From Cornus controversa (lineage: Eukaryota; Streptophyta; Magnoliopsida; Cornales; Cornaceae), in the NCBI GenBank assembly GCA_026545225.1, contig CM048846.1:85329270-85393269 (forward strand): a stretch of 64,000 bases of DNA, given 5' to 3'. A program made the position numbers and the translations under genes. Shown here piece after piece: positions 1 through 12,295 of the stretch (the stretch's first letter is position 1; every line of letters starts with the position of its first letter). The notes under the pieces are model-generated. The model was not told the DNA's origin. It was given only the letters and a program-made list of their open reading frames with translations, and made no database searches.

Positions 1-397
1 TTCTGTCTTATTGTATATATGAGTTTAGAGTTATTTTCCTTACTGGGTGGTTGTGCTCACTCCAATATTTTTTAGGTTTAGTCGGAATCAGCAGTAACGA
101 AGATTTTTCCGAACTCACTTAAGGATGTTTTCTGGATATAAGGAGTTTAAAAAAATGCTGTTAAATTTCAATAATGTTTTGAAATACTTCAGTTATATGT
201 TTTTAAGACAAAGATATTTCATTTGTGATTTTTCCTTAATTTGAAGGATGATAGGTGGATTATTGTAATGGTTTTTATTTTTTATTTTTTATGTTATGAT
301 GTGTTTTCTTTGAATACTTACGATTGCTTATTTTTTTCCCTTCATTTATTATTATTATTTTTTTTTAAAATCATGTCTCGAAAATTGGGGTGTGACA
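1..397 (+). mobile_element. Ty3/gypsy 5' LTR, 3' part only (element A)
   Basis: This stretch matches the last ~400 bp of the complete LTR at 12296-14030, with the same order of blocks (ATTTTTTAGGTTT..., a TTATTATTATT tract, then TCTCGAAAAT). It ends in GTGTGACA directly before a primer-binding site at 401. The left part of the LTR lies outside the window. Small indels separate the two LTRs, so the element is old. Confidence 0.8.
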
Positions 398-400
398 GAG

Positions 401-414
401 TGATATCAGAGCAC
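401..414 (+). promoter_or_regulatory. Retrotransposon primer-binding site (initiator Met tRNA type)
   Basis: TGATATCAGAGC lies 3 bp after the LTR end. It differs at one position from the usual plant PBS TGGTATCAGAGC, complementary to the 3' end of initiator methionine tRNA. It fixes the orientation of element A as plus. Confidence 0.75.
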
Positions 415-979
415 AGTTTAGGTCTTGGACATAAATATGAATTTTTTTTAATGACATCACACGGTAAAGGCAAACAGGTGTAAAAGGAACAACCTAGAGT
501 TAGACCTAGGCAAGAAAACTATCGAGCTGGTTATGGTTCAAACCCACCTCATTTCTTACTGGAAAGAATGGTAATGGAGCTTGACCACAAGGTTGACATA
601 GGGTTCAGAGTGTTGTTCAAGAAATTCAAGAATTAGGAAACCTGGTGGTATTGGCTATGAAAGAAGGAAGTAAAACTGAAGGAGATGATGACAATATCTT
701 TGTCATCATCTCTGACAGTGAGGAGGAAGATCTATCGGAAGAATATAGTCCTGGGATGCACTAGAAAGGGGGCCAAGCTACCCTAATAAGTAGTTAAGGA
801 AGTTGCTAGGTTATGATTAATGCCCATGTCTTGCCTACAAAATTTCTAATAAAATGTTATGAATTATATTTTATGGAAACACAATTAATACTTTATCATG
901 CTAATATGATGTTTGGTAGGTTGTTTTTCGCTTTAAAAAAAACATAAAGTAACGAAACCCCTTTCATTATTAGGAAACG

Positions 980-1735
980 ATGGAAGGTGTTTCAGGCTTT
1001 ACACCTTAAGCTACTAGTGATATGAACGATATGTTGTGAAATATGGCTGAAGTTATGCAACAAATTGCTCATACAACTTCGCAACATCCTTAAAATGGGA
1101 ATGGTAAAAATAGATACATGATAGCTCAACAAAAAATTTGAAAGATGAAACCACCAGTCTTCAAGGGAGACCCTAATCCAATATAGGCCGAAGAATGGCT
1201 TAGAAGAATAAAAAAACACTAAAATGCTTTAGATATACCAGAGGATTTAAAAGTTTCCATTACTAGTCATCAGTTAGAGGGTCAGGCAAATAGATGGTCG
1301 GAGATGATAAAAAGGGCTCATGGAAATGAAATCATGGCATTGAACACCTTCGAGGAAATTTTTCTCTAGAAGTATTTTCTAGAAGTGGCACGTGATGCAA
1401 AGATTAGAGAATTTATGAAGCTCATACAAAGGGATAAAATAGTGGCGCAGTACGAAACAAAATTTGAGAAATTATCACATTTCGCTCCATATCTAGTGGT
1501 AGATGAGGTTTCCAAGGCCAAGCGATTTGAGGCCTTAGGTTGTCCATTAGAAAAAAAATCTCAGTGTTAAAATTACGAAGATATGTTGACATCGTGGATA
1601 GAGCTTTAATAGCAGAGGAGGAGTGGCAAGATGGCAAAAAGATTCAGGAATCTCTCAACCAGAATAGGAAACGAATGCAACAAGATCAAGGCAGAAACAG
1701 GCGTCAAAATACCGGACCTCAATTCATCTAGAAAC
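980..1735 (+). pseudogene. gypsy gag relic (element A)
   Basis: This is a capsid-type retrotransposon gag (virus-like particle protein), recognisable from PPVFKGDPNP at about 1150-1179, then AEEWLRRI, a segment around 1275 reading EGQANRW, and the downstream helix-rich part to 1560. At least five in-frame stops and one frameshift near 1555-1570 break it. The zinc knuckle expected near 1760 is degenerate. The family assignment is firm; nothing here can make a full Gag. Confidence 0.7.
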
Positions 1736-2215
1736 ATCCAGTCCTATAATGGTGGTCAAGGTAGCTGCGCATGTTTTCACTACAAATAACTATGACACAT
1801 AAAGAGAAATTGCCCACAACTGTTGATGCAACCCAGACTAATTTAACAAGCACTAACTCAAGCCCTGGTTCCTTATTAAGCTAGACCACCACAACTGTAT
1901 CAACAACGTCATCCACAACAACAACCTCAAGGAGCGTATCCATCATTTCATTCGCTGCAGCCAACTCAGGGAGCGTATCCACCATTTCGTCCTTAGCAAC
2001 TAACTCAGGGAGCGTATCTACCATTTCATCCTCAGCAACCAACTCAAAGCCCCTCAATATGACCCGCAATCTCTTTCTTCCTATATATTCGAGCCTACTT
2101 ATCGACAGATAGACCGCCTACCTGAATTGGGATGACAATAGCAAGTTGGGGGGTGACAAGGACCAAAGAATCAGGGTCATGTTTCTACTCTTACTCAGTC
2201 AACGAATCAGGCAGA

Positions 2216-2530
2216 CTATGAAGTGGTGGAAGGCACTTTCCTAGTTTTTAATTCATGGGCTAGAATTTTATTTGACTCGGGAGCTTCACACTCCATTATA
2301 TCTTCAAAGTTTGCTTCTATTCTGGGTTTGGAGTCGGTACCTCTTGAAATAATGTTATATGTGGATTCTCTTTTAGGAGGCAACGTAATGGTAAGTAGAG
2401 TATGCAAATCTTGTGTTATGGAGATTGCTAGAAAAAAAGTTGGTGTTTGATTTAGTTATGATGGAGATATTGAAATATGATATAATCCTAGGTATGGATT
2501 GGCTTTCATCATATTCTATCACCATAGATT
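2216..2530 (+). pseudogene. gypsy aspartic protease relic (element A)
   Basis: The retropepsin active-site motif FDSGASHS is at about 2271-2294, in the context expected for plant gypsy protease (ARILFDSGASHSIIS). A C-terminal part reading DIILGMDWLSSY continues in a different frame at about 2480-2515, so one frameshift lies between them around 2410-2450. The function of the family is cleavage of the gag-pol polyprotein. This copy is dead. Confidence 0.75.
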
Positions 2531-2645
2531 GTTTTAGAAAGAAAATGTCAGGATATACGTCCGAGGGAGTAAAATTCTTATTATTTGGAATAAAGGACAC
2601 TCTATGGTCACAGTGTCTTTTTTCTTCTTATTGTAACTATAGCTG

Positions 2646-4260
2646 GTGGCAAGCATTGTGGCGGACAAGACCAAGACTTCAAACGTGAAGCCTATTCCAG
2701 TGGTGGATGAATTCCCGGACATTTTTCCTGAAGATTTACCTGGATTATCTCCACATCGAGAAGAAGATTTCTCTATTGAGGTCTACCCTAGAACCTCACC
2801 AATTTCTATTGCTCCACATCGAATGGCACCAACAAAACTTAAGAAATTAAAGACGCAACTTTTGGAGCTACAAGACAAAGGATTCATACATCTAAACACG
2901 TCACCATGGGGCACACCAATTTTATTTGTGAAGAAGAAAGACAGAACCCTTCGAATGTGTCAATTATAGGTAGCTCAATTGGATCACTATTAAGAATAAA
3001 TACTCGTTACCTAGGATTGACAATCTATTTAATCAATTGAGAGGCTCCTCATGCTTTTCAAAGATAAATCTTCGATCGGGCTATCACCAGTTGAGAGTCA
3101 GGGAGTAGGACCTAGGATTGATGATCTATTTAATCAATTGAGAGGCTCCTCATGCTTTTCAAAGATAAATATTTGATCGGGCTATCACCAGTTGAGAGTC
3201 AGGGAGTAGGACTTAGGATTGATGATCTATTTAATTAATTGAGAGGCTCCTCATGCTTTTCAAAAATAGATCTTTGATCGGGCTATCACCAGTTGAGAGT
3301 CAGGGAGTAGGACATCCCTAAGACGGTTTATCGTACTCGCTATGGGCACTTCGAGTTTCTAGTAATGCCCTTCAGGTTAACCAATGCACCTGTGGATTTA
3401 TGAATCTGATGAATAAAATATTTTGACCTTATTTGGATTAATTTGTGGCAATTTTCATAGATGATATCTTAATATATTGTCGATCTAAGAAGAAGCACGA
3501 ACAACACTTACGCATTGCTCCCCAGACTCTACTTCAGCATCAATTGTATGCTAAGATAAGTAAGTGTGAGTTTTGGTTAACTGAGGTGAAGTTTCTAGGG
3601 CATATAGTTTCCAATGAAGGAATCTCAGTTGATCCATGAAAAGTGGAGGCAGTTTTGAATTGGTGAAGACCAAAAAGTGCCTTTGAGATTAGTAGTTTCC
3701 TCGAATTAGCTGGATATTATCGGAGATTTATTGAGAGTTTCTCTCAATTGGCATCCCCTATGACAAAATTGATGTGAAATGGGATTAAATTTGAATGGAA
3801 TGAAGAGTGTGAATATGCTTTCTTAGAATTGAAGAAGAAATTGACTTCTGCTCTAGTCTTAGTTATTCCAGAGCGTAGAGTAGGGTACATGATATTCACA
3901 GACACATCTTTGCAAGGGTTGGGGTGTGTTTTGATGCAATTGGGAATAGTAATGGCATACAGATCTCACTAATTGAAGCCATACAAAAGGAATTATCCCA
4001 CTCATGACTTAGAATTGACAGCTATTTATTTTGTCTTGAAGATATGACGTTATTATCTATATGGCGAGAGGTTTGAAGTCTTTTCAGACCATAAAAGTTT
4101 AAAATATCTATTTATACAGAAATAGTTAAATCAAAGGCAACATCGTTGAATGGAGTATTTGGATGAGTATGACTTTACTCTTCAATATCATCCGGGAAAA
4201 GGCGAATGCTGTAGCTGATGCCCTGAGTAAGAAGTCTCATGGGTCACTCACTAATGTCGT
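2646..4260 (+). pseudogene. gypsy reverse transcriptase and RNase H relic (element A)
   Basis: RT begins with the segment reading VVDEFPDIFPEDLPGL (about 2700-2750), followed by TSPWGTPILFVKKKD (about 2899-2943) and the catalytic region FIDDILIY (about 3453-3478). The segment between them is expanded by a 101-bp triplication at 3011-3313. Connection and RNase H parts follow: LAGYYRRFIE about 3706-3736, FTDTSLQGLGCVLMQ about 3895-3940, HDLELTAI about 4003-4026. Numerous stops are present, including after VDP at 3640. RT/RH copies element RNA to DNA; this copy cannot. Confidence 0.85.
3011..3313 (+). repeat. 101-bp tandem triplication inside gypsy RT
   Basis: Three adjacent units (3011-3111, 3112-3212, 3213-3313) start CTAGGATTGA or TTAGGATTGA and end in GGGAGTAGGAC. 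They differ from each other by only a few substitutions. Each unit encodes the RT segment around [13 protein letters not shown]...GYHQLRV. 101 is not a multiple of three, so the reading frame changes at every junction. Confidence 0.95.
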
Positions 4261-4289
4261 TATCCAAGAATAGATGTTGGAGTCTATTG

Positions 4290-4475
4290 GAGATTATAAT
4301 CTGCAAGCTGCTGATTGGAGAATAACTTTGCCTTTATAGTTTGGTGGTACAACTAATGCTGGTACAAAAGATAATAGAAATGTAATGAGCTGATAGCAAA
4401 GTAAAACGATCCAAATTAGTTTAGATAATGGAGATGGAGTAGAAGGATGGTCAGTTGACAAAGATGGAGGTTTAA
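4290..4475 (+). pseudogene. gypsy integrase N-terminal fragment, left of the nested LTR
   Basis: This is the region between RNase H and the integrase zinc finger of element A. It has several stops and ends where the nested LTR starts at 4476. The right-hand continuation starts at 10808 with a segment reading RYLGRLFV. No individual catalytic residue lies in this piece. Confidence 0.55.
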
Positions 4476-4684
4476 TGTCACGCTCCTGTTTTTCGACCCC
4501 CAGGAACCGATCGTAATGTCTGTCTATTAAACCCTAATGGACCATTCCCATATCTCGAATACCATAGAAGCATAATTCTCATGCATGTACATAGTGTGTA
4601 CAATGCAAACTCAATCAACCTCAATGGGCCCCACACTTAACCCCATAGACTTATCCAATTTTACCTCATTGCCACACATCCCCT

Positions 4685-5795
4685 GGATTACGATACATCG
4701 TAATGTTACAATGCATCGGAACAAGGTGCGAGTTCTTCTATTTTATTTCCTTCCCAAAATCCCAAAAATTCCTTTAAGGCATTACAATGTATCATAATGT
4801 TGATTTTGATGTATCGTCATGTACAATGCATCACCCAGGTGACGAGTGTAGAATAATGGATGGATGTCATTACTTCTCTACACTTCGTACAAAAATAAAA
4901 CCTACAAAAACTCTACTAAAAATCGTATAGTAATAAGTAGGGTCGAACTACTCTCAAATGAGAATCAATAACAATTCTCAAATTCAAAACCTCAATCTTT
5001 TCGGATGAAAAATCAATATTAAAAAATAAACTTTTATTTTTTTAATAATAAAAACTAATACTAAATGTCTTTGATCAAATGATGGAAACAATCTCAAGGA
5101 AAGATAATTCACCACCATGGATCCATATAAAAATGAAATTACTATTCTTCATTGAATCAAGAAAATGATTCCACTATTTTTTCTACAAATTCTCTACAAT
5201 TTTCTAACTCCCTCACCATCCCCTAAGATCCCATATTTATAAAGTTAGAGGGAATGGTTTAGGTGGGAAAAATTTTAAATACAAAATTCAAAATACAAAA
5301 TTTAAAAATAAAAATTCAAAATACAAAATTTTGAATTTAAATATCTAATATTTGATGTTCATGTCTTTAATTTGAATTCAGGACTACAAACGTGGTCGTG
5401 TAAAAAATATTTTGCAAAGTTTTGAACTTGAGACCTCTTGAAAAGTATATTAAATAGAATACCATCTCTCATACAATTCTTCTTATGTTTATCTTTAACT
5501 TTATATATCCTTTTTAGTCATTTTTGCTACTTTTCTTCTTATTTAGAAATCAAGCCCTATAAAATATAAAATGCAAAGATAAGAACATTTAAATAAAATA
5601 AAAGAGTAATTACAAACTTATTTTTAGATATGAAATAGCAAGTTTTGTACACTTATCACCAAGCTGTGTAACATGTTATGAAGTCCTTTAGAATTTGATC
5701 TCAATCTCCTGTAAATTTACAATGCATCGTCTTGGTCATTATGATGCATCGTAATGGGGATTACGATACATCGTAACCCCTCAAATGTTATTTTT
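4685..5795 (+). repeat. ATGCATCGTAATG quasi-palindromic motif clusters in LTR D
   Basis: Related motifs such as TACGATACATCGTAATG and ATGCATCG recur in two clusters, at about 4688-4835 and 5718-5783, in both orientations. The corresponding positions of LTR E hold a different repeated motif. Confidence 0.7.
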
Positions 5796-7116
5796 GCAAA
5801 AATCCTGCAACTTGACATTTGGTCCATTTTGAGCTCATAAACATCTTCCATCATTCTAAGTCCAACCAAACAACATCCAAACTATAATTGAAAGGTAATA
5901 CCATCATACGCGAGCCTCAAATCATACATTTAGCCTCAATGATGCATTTATTCGAGTCTTGCTCATCATTAAACACATTTATAATTCCAAACATAATCCT
6001 CATACAAATACATAATGAGTCCAAATCATTACATTGTTGTGGTATTCCTAAGTTCATAGTCATTATATGAATTACATGCATATAGTCCAAAAGCATTTAC
6101 AATTCATTTATGACTACAACTATATATATCATAAGTGGACATGCCACAAGCCAACATGTATAATATTCAAAAGTAAACCAAAAAGGGCACACGGAGCTCC
6201 ACTTGGATGTTTAATTCCCGTTCGTCATGGGCGCCTTATCTATAAAAGAGTTTGGGGGAAAGGGGGTGAGCAACTCAACAGCTCAGTAGGAATATCCCAG
6301 CCCACCTAGGTATCGACCCAACACCGACCTACAAGATATGTATGTCGCTACACTACATGTCACATTTCACATCCACATACCAATGCAATTTAAGGATAAA
6401 TACATTAAAATCATACATCAAGCTCAACAATATAAACACACAGGCAAAGATATGTGTATGGACTCTCCCGACCCTAATCCGATACGTAAATATGATTGGA
6501 CCACTCCGACGATCATGTGACCATGGATACCTCCGATAATACCTGTATGACTTGGACAACTCTGAGAAGCCATACAACTTTGGCAATATGTTGATATACC
6601 ACAACGTGTGTCACGCCCCAGAACCCGGACCGCCGGGACTCCCCAGGACCGACCCCGAATCCCGAGTGTGAACCCGTTCACTCAACCCCGTGAACGATCT
6701 CAATTACACTCATGCATTAGTATCAAGGTTTGATACCATGCTATAATGTTCTGATTTCCAATTCCCGGAGAACCGGAGGTTAAACTGTCTATTTAGCCCA
6801 ATAGACCCTCATTACCCTCATTTACCGCAGAAGCTTAACTAAATTGTTGCATATGAATGCACCCAATTTCACCTTAACCAATCCCCATGAGCCCTACATC
6901 GAATTATACACCTTAGTGGAAATTTATTTGTCCACACTTTCAAGAATCACTCACTTTCAAGCCTCAAAATTTACTGTGTTTGGAATCTGAAACTAAGGCC
7001 TACACCATTGGATAGAAGAATAAAAAATACTCAAGTTAAAAAAAAACCACACTCAATTCCGATCTAAAACGAAGAAATTACGTTGAAATGAAGTTTTGAA
7101 AAATGCTGTGAATAGT

Positions 7117-7373
7117 AATTTCGATTGTGCGAAAATGGGATTTCAATTGTGCGAAACTGGTATCTCGATTGTGTGAAATAAATCTCAATTGTGCAAAGAT
7201 TTCACCCTCTCGGTACCTCAGACCTGCAATATTTCGCACGATCGAAATGAGGGTTTCGATTGTGCGAAATTCCTCCTGTCTGGACCCTAAAATTCACCAT
7301 AAATCATCACCCCTTCGATTGTGCGAAATGGGAGTTTCGATTGTGCGAAATGGGTATTTCGCACGATCGAAAT
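7117..7373 (+). repeat. TTTCGATTGTGCGAAAT motif array in LTR E
   Basis: About nine copies of a 16-17 bp motif (TTTCGATTGTGCGAAAT and its reverse complement ATTTCGCACGATCGAAAT) occur between 7117 and 7373, some adjacent and inverted so that they can form short hairpins. Confidence 0.85.
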
Positions 7374-8079
7374 GCACCTCCCGGGACTTCCAACAACCCT
7401 GTACATGGTCCACATGAAGCTCAATCAACATTCTATCATCCTAGAACCCCTCATACATGATCCATAACATAAATGAAAGGTTCCAACATCAATCTCACAC
7501 TCAAGATCACATTCATGATTGAATTCATACACCAAAATGAATCATTCTCTTCCACAAACACAATCCATTCATATTGGAAACATCATCAAATGAACTAAGT
7601 ACCACCATGGGCATTACATAAACTAAACCGTTGTCTTTCCACACCCAACAAGTTTATAATCCAATACATACATCAAAGCTACATTTGCCCAAAATATAAC
7701 TACAACTCAAAAATAAGTCACATGCCACAAGCCGGCATGGATAGCCACAAAAATGCACAAAATCCAAAAGATAGCAAAGTGCTACTAGAATTCCACTTGG
7801 ACACTCATGTCTCATCCGTCATCGGCGCTTTATTTGTAAAAGAGTTTATAATAAAGGGGTGAGCACCACTGCGGCTCAGTAGAGATACCCCAACCTTCCT
7901 AAGTGCTGACTCAACACCGACCTACATGGAATGCATATGAATACACTACATGCCACATCCATAATCTCACAAACTAATCAACAAATACAATTAAAGAGGA
8001 TTGCATATTTCATGAATCATGTATAACATGTTCAAACATAAAAGCATTACGGAAAGTAAATGCTCTCTCTCTCGGTCCT

Positions 8080-8425
8080 CATCTGATACCCTACATGATT
8101 GGCCTGCTCCGAGGATCATGTAACCTTGGACACCTCCGATAACCATCCAATGACCGAGACAACTCCGAAAGGTCATTCTACCATAGCAATATATAGGATT
8201 GCCATAGAGTGAGGGGACAACTCCGAGGCTCACAAATCTTGGACATTCTCCGATAACCATCTTATGACCGGGACAACTCCGATGGGTCATTAGTATTGGA
8301 CATACTTCGATCCTAGGCATTAAGCCTTAGTATGGTGGGTCCACTCCGAGGGTCATACGTAGTGGATAATTTTATCACATTTCACAATACGGTTGGACCG
8401 CTCCGAAGCCTCGTGCACCTCATTT
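8080..8425 (+). repeat. Degenerate ACAACTCCGA repeats in the long LTR family
   Basis: Units of roughly 50-70 bp containing GGACAACTCCGA or GACCGCTCCGA followed by TCAT recur through 8080-8425. Matching units are in LTR D at 6500-6600 and 9610-9760. Confidence 0.7.
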
Positions 8426-10807
8426 GTGTCATTTTTCTCGCAACTTCCCACATATGCAATATGAATGCATAAACACATGACATTTTATTTTCATGCTCAA
8501 CTCATGCTCATTGATACTAAAAAGAAGTAACAAACATATTTTCCATCACCACACACCACATATAGCACATATATGTATAACGCATGCATATATTATCTCA
8601 TATGCATACAACTTCAAAATTAGCATATTTTACTCATGTTACACTCAATGCATAATTTTAGCACATAGAACTAACATGCATTTAACAACCACATTCTCAC
8701 ATATAATCACATATATGACACTTGGTACACATTTTCCACATATACACCAAAATTGAGCACATAATGCCTATGTATCAATTTCTTACACTCACACACTTCA
8801 AACCCACATGTTACCACCAACATAATATACACAATTGTGAAAAGATAGGACTCTAGAGAAGAAGAAAACATAACTTTCCACACATCTCACCATCCTAAAG
8901 CATGTGAAACACAACCTACACCTCTCTTCTTCACCCGAAACCCTAGAATCGACAATTAGAAGAGAAGAAGAACCCTTACCTCGAAAATGAAGACCTTCCA
9001 AGTACTTCACCAAAATTCCAGCGATGTCTATCTTACCGAACCACCACTTTGATCGGTTTAAAGGAAAGCCCTAGCCGTCCCATACGTATCTCCCTTCTTC
9101 GGCAAGTCTTGAATCTAAGCTGAACGGGTCCGAAATGTAGAGAGAAGGGAGAGCTATGAAGATGGACGATTTTAGAGAGAGAAAGAGGCGTGAGATATGG
9201 CTGGGAGTCTCAGCCACTGATATTTAAAATATTTAGGGCTCACAAAAAGACCAAAATGCCCCGGCCACTTGACGTACCTTCCGGGCCTCCGTTTTCGATT
9301 CCAAAAATTTCTACGGTCTCGAAATCACTTCCTTAACTCTCTAAATATTTCATCTAAGTCATTCTCAAAAATAAATATTTTTAAAAATTTTTCGGATTCT
9401 CGGGCCCATTTAAGTCGCATCCCGGGCCTCGGTTTGACCAAAAAGTCAAACTTCTTCAAATCTCCCAAAAACTTACCAAAACCCTTAAAACACTTCCCAA
9501 ACATGTTCCCCACACTCGAAACATGTTAAACATCACTCAAAATCCATTTATGGCAATTATAGTGCGAAAAATGCAAAACCGGTCAAAATTGGTCACGGTC
9601 TCTACAATGTGAGTGGACAACTCTGAAGCTTACTAGATATGGACATACTCCGAGTTCTAGGCTTTAGCTTTCGTATGATGGACCACTCAAAAGGTCATAC
9701 CATAGTGGATCATTATACCACTCTCGTGACATGGTTGGAAAACTCTGACACTCCATGTACGGTTCACTTACATCATTTCCTCACAATTTTCCTATATATG
9801 CATTTTGAACATATATTACATATAACATATCATTTTCATACTTCTTCAATGCTCATCATTATTAAAGTTATATCTAGTATGCATTTCTACTACACTACCA
9901 ACAAATAATCACATACATGTTCAAGTCTTGCACATAAATTACATATGTACACATATATCATATAGCTAGATATGCTCTCAAGTTGCACATATTGTATACA
10001 TACATTTACCACATCATGTATACCACTCAATACATCATACTAGCACGCAAGAAGTATTAGGGAAGAAGGAATAAATATTACCATAGCCCCTCCCTACACT
10101 CTCATGCATACTAACACAACCTACACCTCACCAATTCACCCGAAACACTAGAATCGACAACTAGGAGAGAAAGAACACCCCTACCTCAAGTTTGAAGAAT
10201 TTTCAAGCAATATCCAAGATTTCCACTGAGTTCCACCTTGGCTAAACTTGAGTTTATTCAGTTCAAACCGAAGCCCTTGCCAAGCCCTACGTGTTGTCCT
10301 TCTTTGGTGACTCCCGAATCCAAGTCGAAGCCTCCCGAAATGAAGAGAAAGGAAGAGGGATGAAGTGGGAGAGAAGAGAGAGAGATAGGCATGATATGGT
10401 CAAGAGAATAATGAGGAATCTCTGCACATACAGATATTTAAAATATCTAGGATTGCGAAATGACCAAATTGCCCCCAAGCCACTTAACGTACCCTCCCAA
10501 CCTCTGTTTTCAATTTTGAAAGTTCCTATGACCTCAAAATCACTTCCTCACCTTATTAAACATTTCATTTTGTATAAAACAAATATATTTTTTTAATTTT
10601 TTTTCAGATTCCAGGGCCCACCTGGACTGCATTCTAGGGCCCCGTTGAACCAAAAAGTCAAACTTTCTCAAATATTTCCAAAACCTCTATACAACTTCAC
10701 AAATATGTTTCCCACACTCAAAACATGATAATCATCATTCAAAATGAATTTATGGCAATTATGATAAATAAAATGAAAATCGGCCAAAATTGGTCCCGAC
10801 CTCTACA

Positions 10808-12280
10808 TTTGAGGTACTTAGGAAGATTATTTGTCTTAAGGATCAAGGGATTAATGGAGGAGATCTTTCAAGAAGCTCACTATTCTTGACTTTTGATCCC
10901 TCTCGGAGGTACAAAGATGTATCAGGATTTGCGACTTCAATTTTGGTGGAGTGGTAATTCAAGGTTTGAAGACAAGAAATTTGGTTGGTACTTTATAGAA
11001 GCCAAGCCCTTTATTCCATACAGCTCTTACGAACCCATAACCTAAAGTAATGCTCACTTCAACTTACACTACACTATCGTTCGAAGGACTTTAGGCCGTT
11101 CCAGGTAAACTTCAAGTTGTCGAACTTGGGCAAGCGCCCAGGTGATACAACTCTCTTATAGGCCTGTTCTTCTTCATGGCTTGAAATAGATAGTTCAACA
11201 AGTAAAGTATTGGTGTATAAATACTTGGCATAGTGAGCGAGGCATTTATCAGAGGGAGTTACTGAGTGATTGTCTATTAGGGATCTTTACCATGTGTGCG
11301 CTTTGTATAAAGAAAGACAACCCAATTTGTGTTAAGGTGCCTCAAATATCAACAGGTGAAAGCTGAACATCAAAATCTGATAGAATTACTTCAACCTTTA
11401 CTAGTACTAGAATAGAAGTGGGAATTTATTGCGATGGATTTTGTGATGGGACTACCTAAGTCTTCGAAGGGTGTCATGATGCTATTTGGGTTATTGTTGA
11501 TCGGTTGACTAAGTTAGCATATTTTTTACCAATTCAAGTCACGAGTTCGGTAGATGCTCTCAGTAAATTTTATATTAAGGAGATAGGAAAATTGCATGGC
11601 ATTTCATTGGCAATTGTATCAGATCGGGATCCCATATTCACTTTCCAATTTTGGTAGAGCTTACATAGTGAAATAGGGACACAATTGAACTTGAGCACAA
11701 CTTATCACCCTCAAATAGACGGGCAATTTGAGAGAACTTTACAGATTTTGGAAGATATGTTAAGAGCTTGTGTGATATATTTTCGTGGTAGTTGGGAGGA
11801 TCATCTGCCTTTCATGGAGTTTTCATATAACAATAGTTATCAAAGTTGCAGGGCGAAAAAGAATTAAACGATTTGGCAAAACCGGGAAGTTAGCTCCACG
11901 TTACATAGGTCCATTTGAAATTCTTGAGAAACTGGGTGAAGTGGCTTATTGATTGGCTTTGCCACCACAACTCTTGGGTATTCATAACGTCTTTCATGTA
12001 TCTATATTGATAAAATATGAACCAAATTTAGCTCACATTTTGGATTGGAAGGACTGTGATCTTGAAACAAAATTTTTTATGAGAAACAACCTATAAAGAT
12101 AGTGGATAAAAAGGAACATGTTTTGCACACTAAGACAATTCCTTTAGTCAAAGTCTTGTGGTGACATCATGAAACGTAAGAAGCTATGTGGGAGTTTGGA
12201 GTATAAAATTCGAAAGAAATATCCTAGTATTTTTGAAACATTAGGTACACGTGCTTTCAATTTCGAGGACGAAATTTTAT
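10808..12280 (+). pseudogene. gypsy integrase relic, right of the nested LTR (element A)
   Basis: Integrase inserts element DNA into the genome. The zinc-finger region is split by an unrelated ~390-bp insert between about 10950 and 11345; homology resumes with a segment reading QQVKAEHQN. The catalytic core is visible as VDRLTKLAYFLPI (about 11498-11536) and VSDRDPIF (about 11618-11641), then YHPQIDGQFERTLQ (about 11703-11745). Relative to the copy at 37620-38397, about 230 bp are deleted near 11838. The C-terminal segment AFNFEDEILF ends at about 12285. Several stops are present. Confidence 0.8.
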
Positions 12281-12295
12281 TTTAGGAGGGTAGGT

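Larger units (their letters stand above)
6609..9606 (+). mobile_element. Solo long LTR E (2998 bp), nested inside LTR D
   Basis: It begins TGTCACGCCCC and ends GGTCTCTACA, with target duplication ACGTG (6604-6608) / ATGTG (9607-9611). It shares blocks with D: the CACATGCCACAAGCC block (7706 in E; a match at 6140 in D), a CATCGGCGC/CATGGGCGC block followed by AAAAGAGTTT, and a CCTAGAATCGACAA block (8942 in E; 10148 in D). No coding region is visible; the small ORFs in it are chance. Confidence 0.85.
4476..10807 (+). mobile_element. Solo long LTR D (about 3.3 kb without insert), nested in element A
   Basis: It begins TGTCACGCTCC and ends GACCTCTACA, and is bounded by the near-perfect 5-bp target duplication TTTAA (4471-4475) / TTTGA (10808-10812). 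Removing it restores continuity of the gypsy integrase. No PBS, polypurine tract or pol gene is present, so it is a solo LTR left by LTR-LTR recombination. A homologous LTR (E, 6609-9606) is inserted in it. The long length and TGTCACGC start suggest a chromovirus-type gypsy family (inference). AT-rich sequence with no gene fills 4850-5700. Confidence 0.8.
398..12295 (+). mobile_element. Ty3/gypsy element A, internal region, decayed and interrupted
   Basis: The order gag, protease, reverse transcriptase, RNase H, integrase identifies a Ty3/gypsy element. Gag runs about 980-1735 with many stops. The stretch 398-980 before it holds only leader sequence, and 1736-2210 holds a low-complexity gag tail with CAACT/CATTTC repeats. 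The region is split by a nested solo LTR at 4476-10807. The polypurine tract GGAGGGTAGG (about 12286-12295) sits immediately before the 3' LTR. Stop codons and frameshifts in every domain make the element incapable of moving on its own. Confidence 0.85.

Noticed and set aside
7117-7373. The repeated TTTCGATTGTGCGAAAT words as a CRISPR-like array.
   Set aside because: Spacers are irregular and very short, the words occur in both orientations, and the region is inside a plant LTR.
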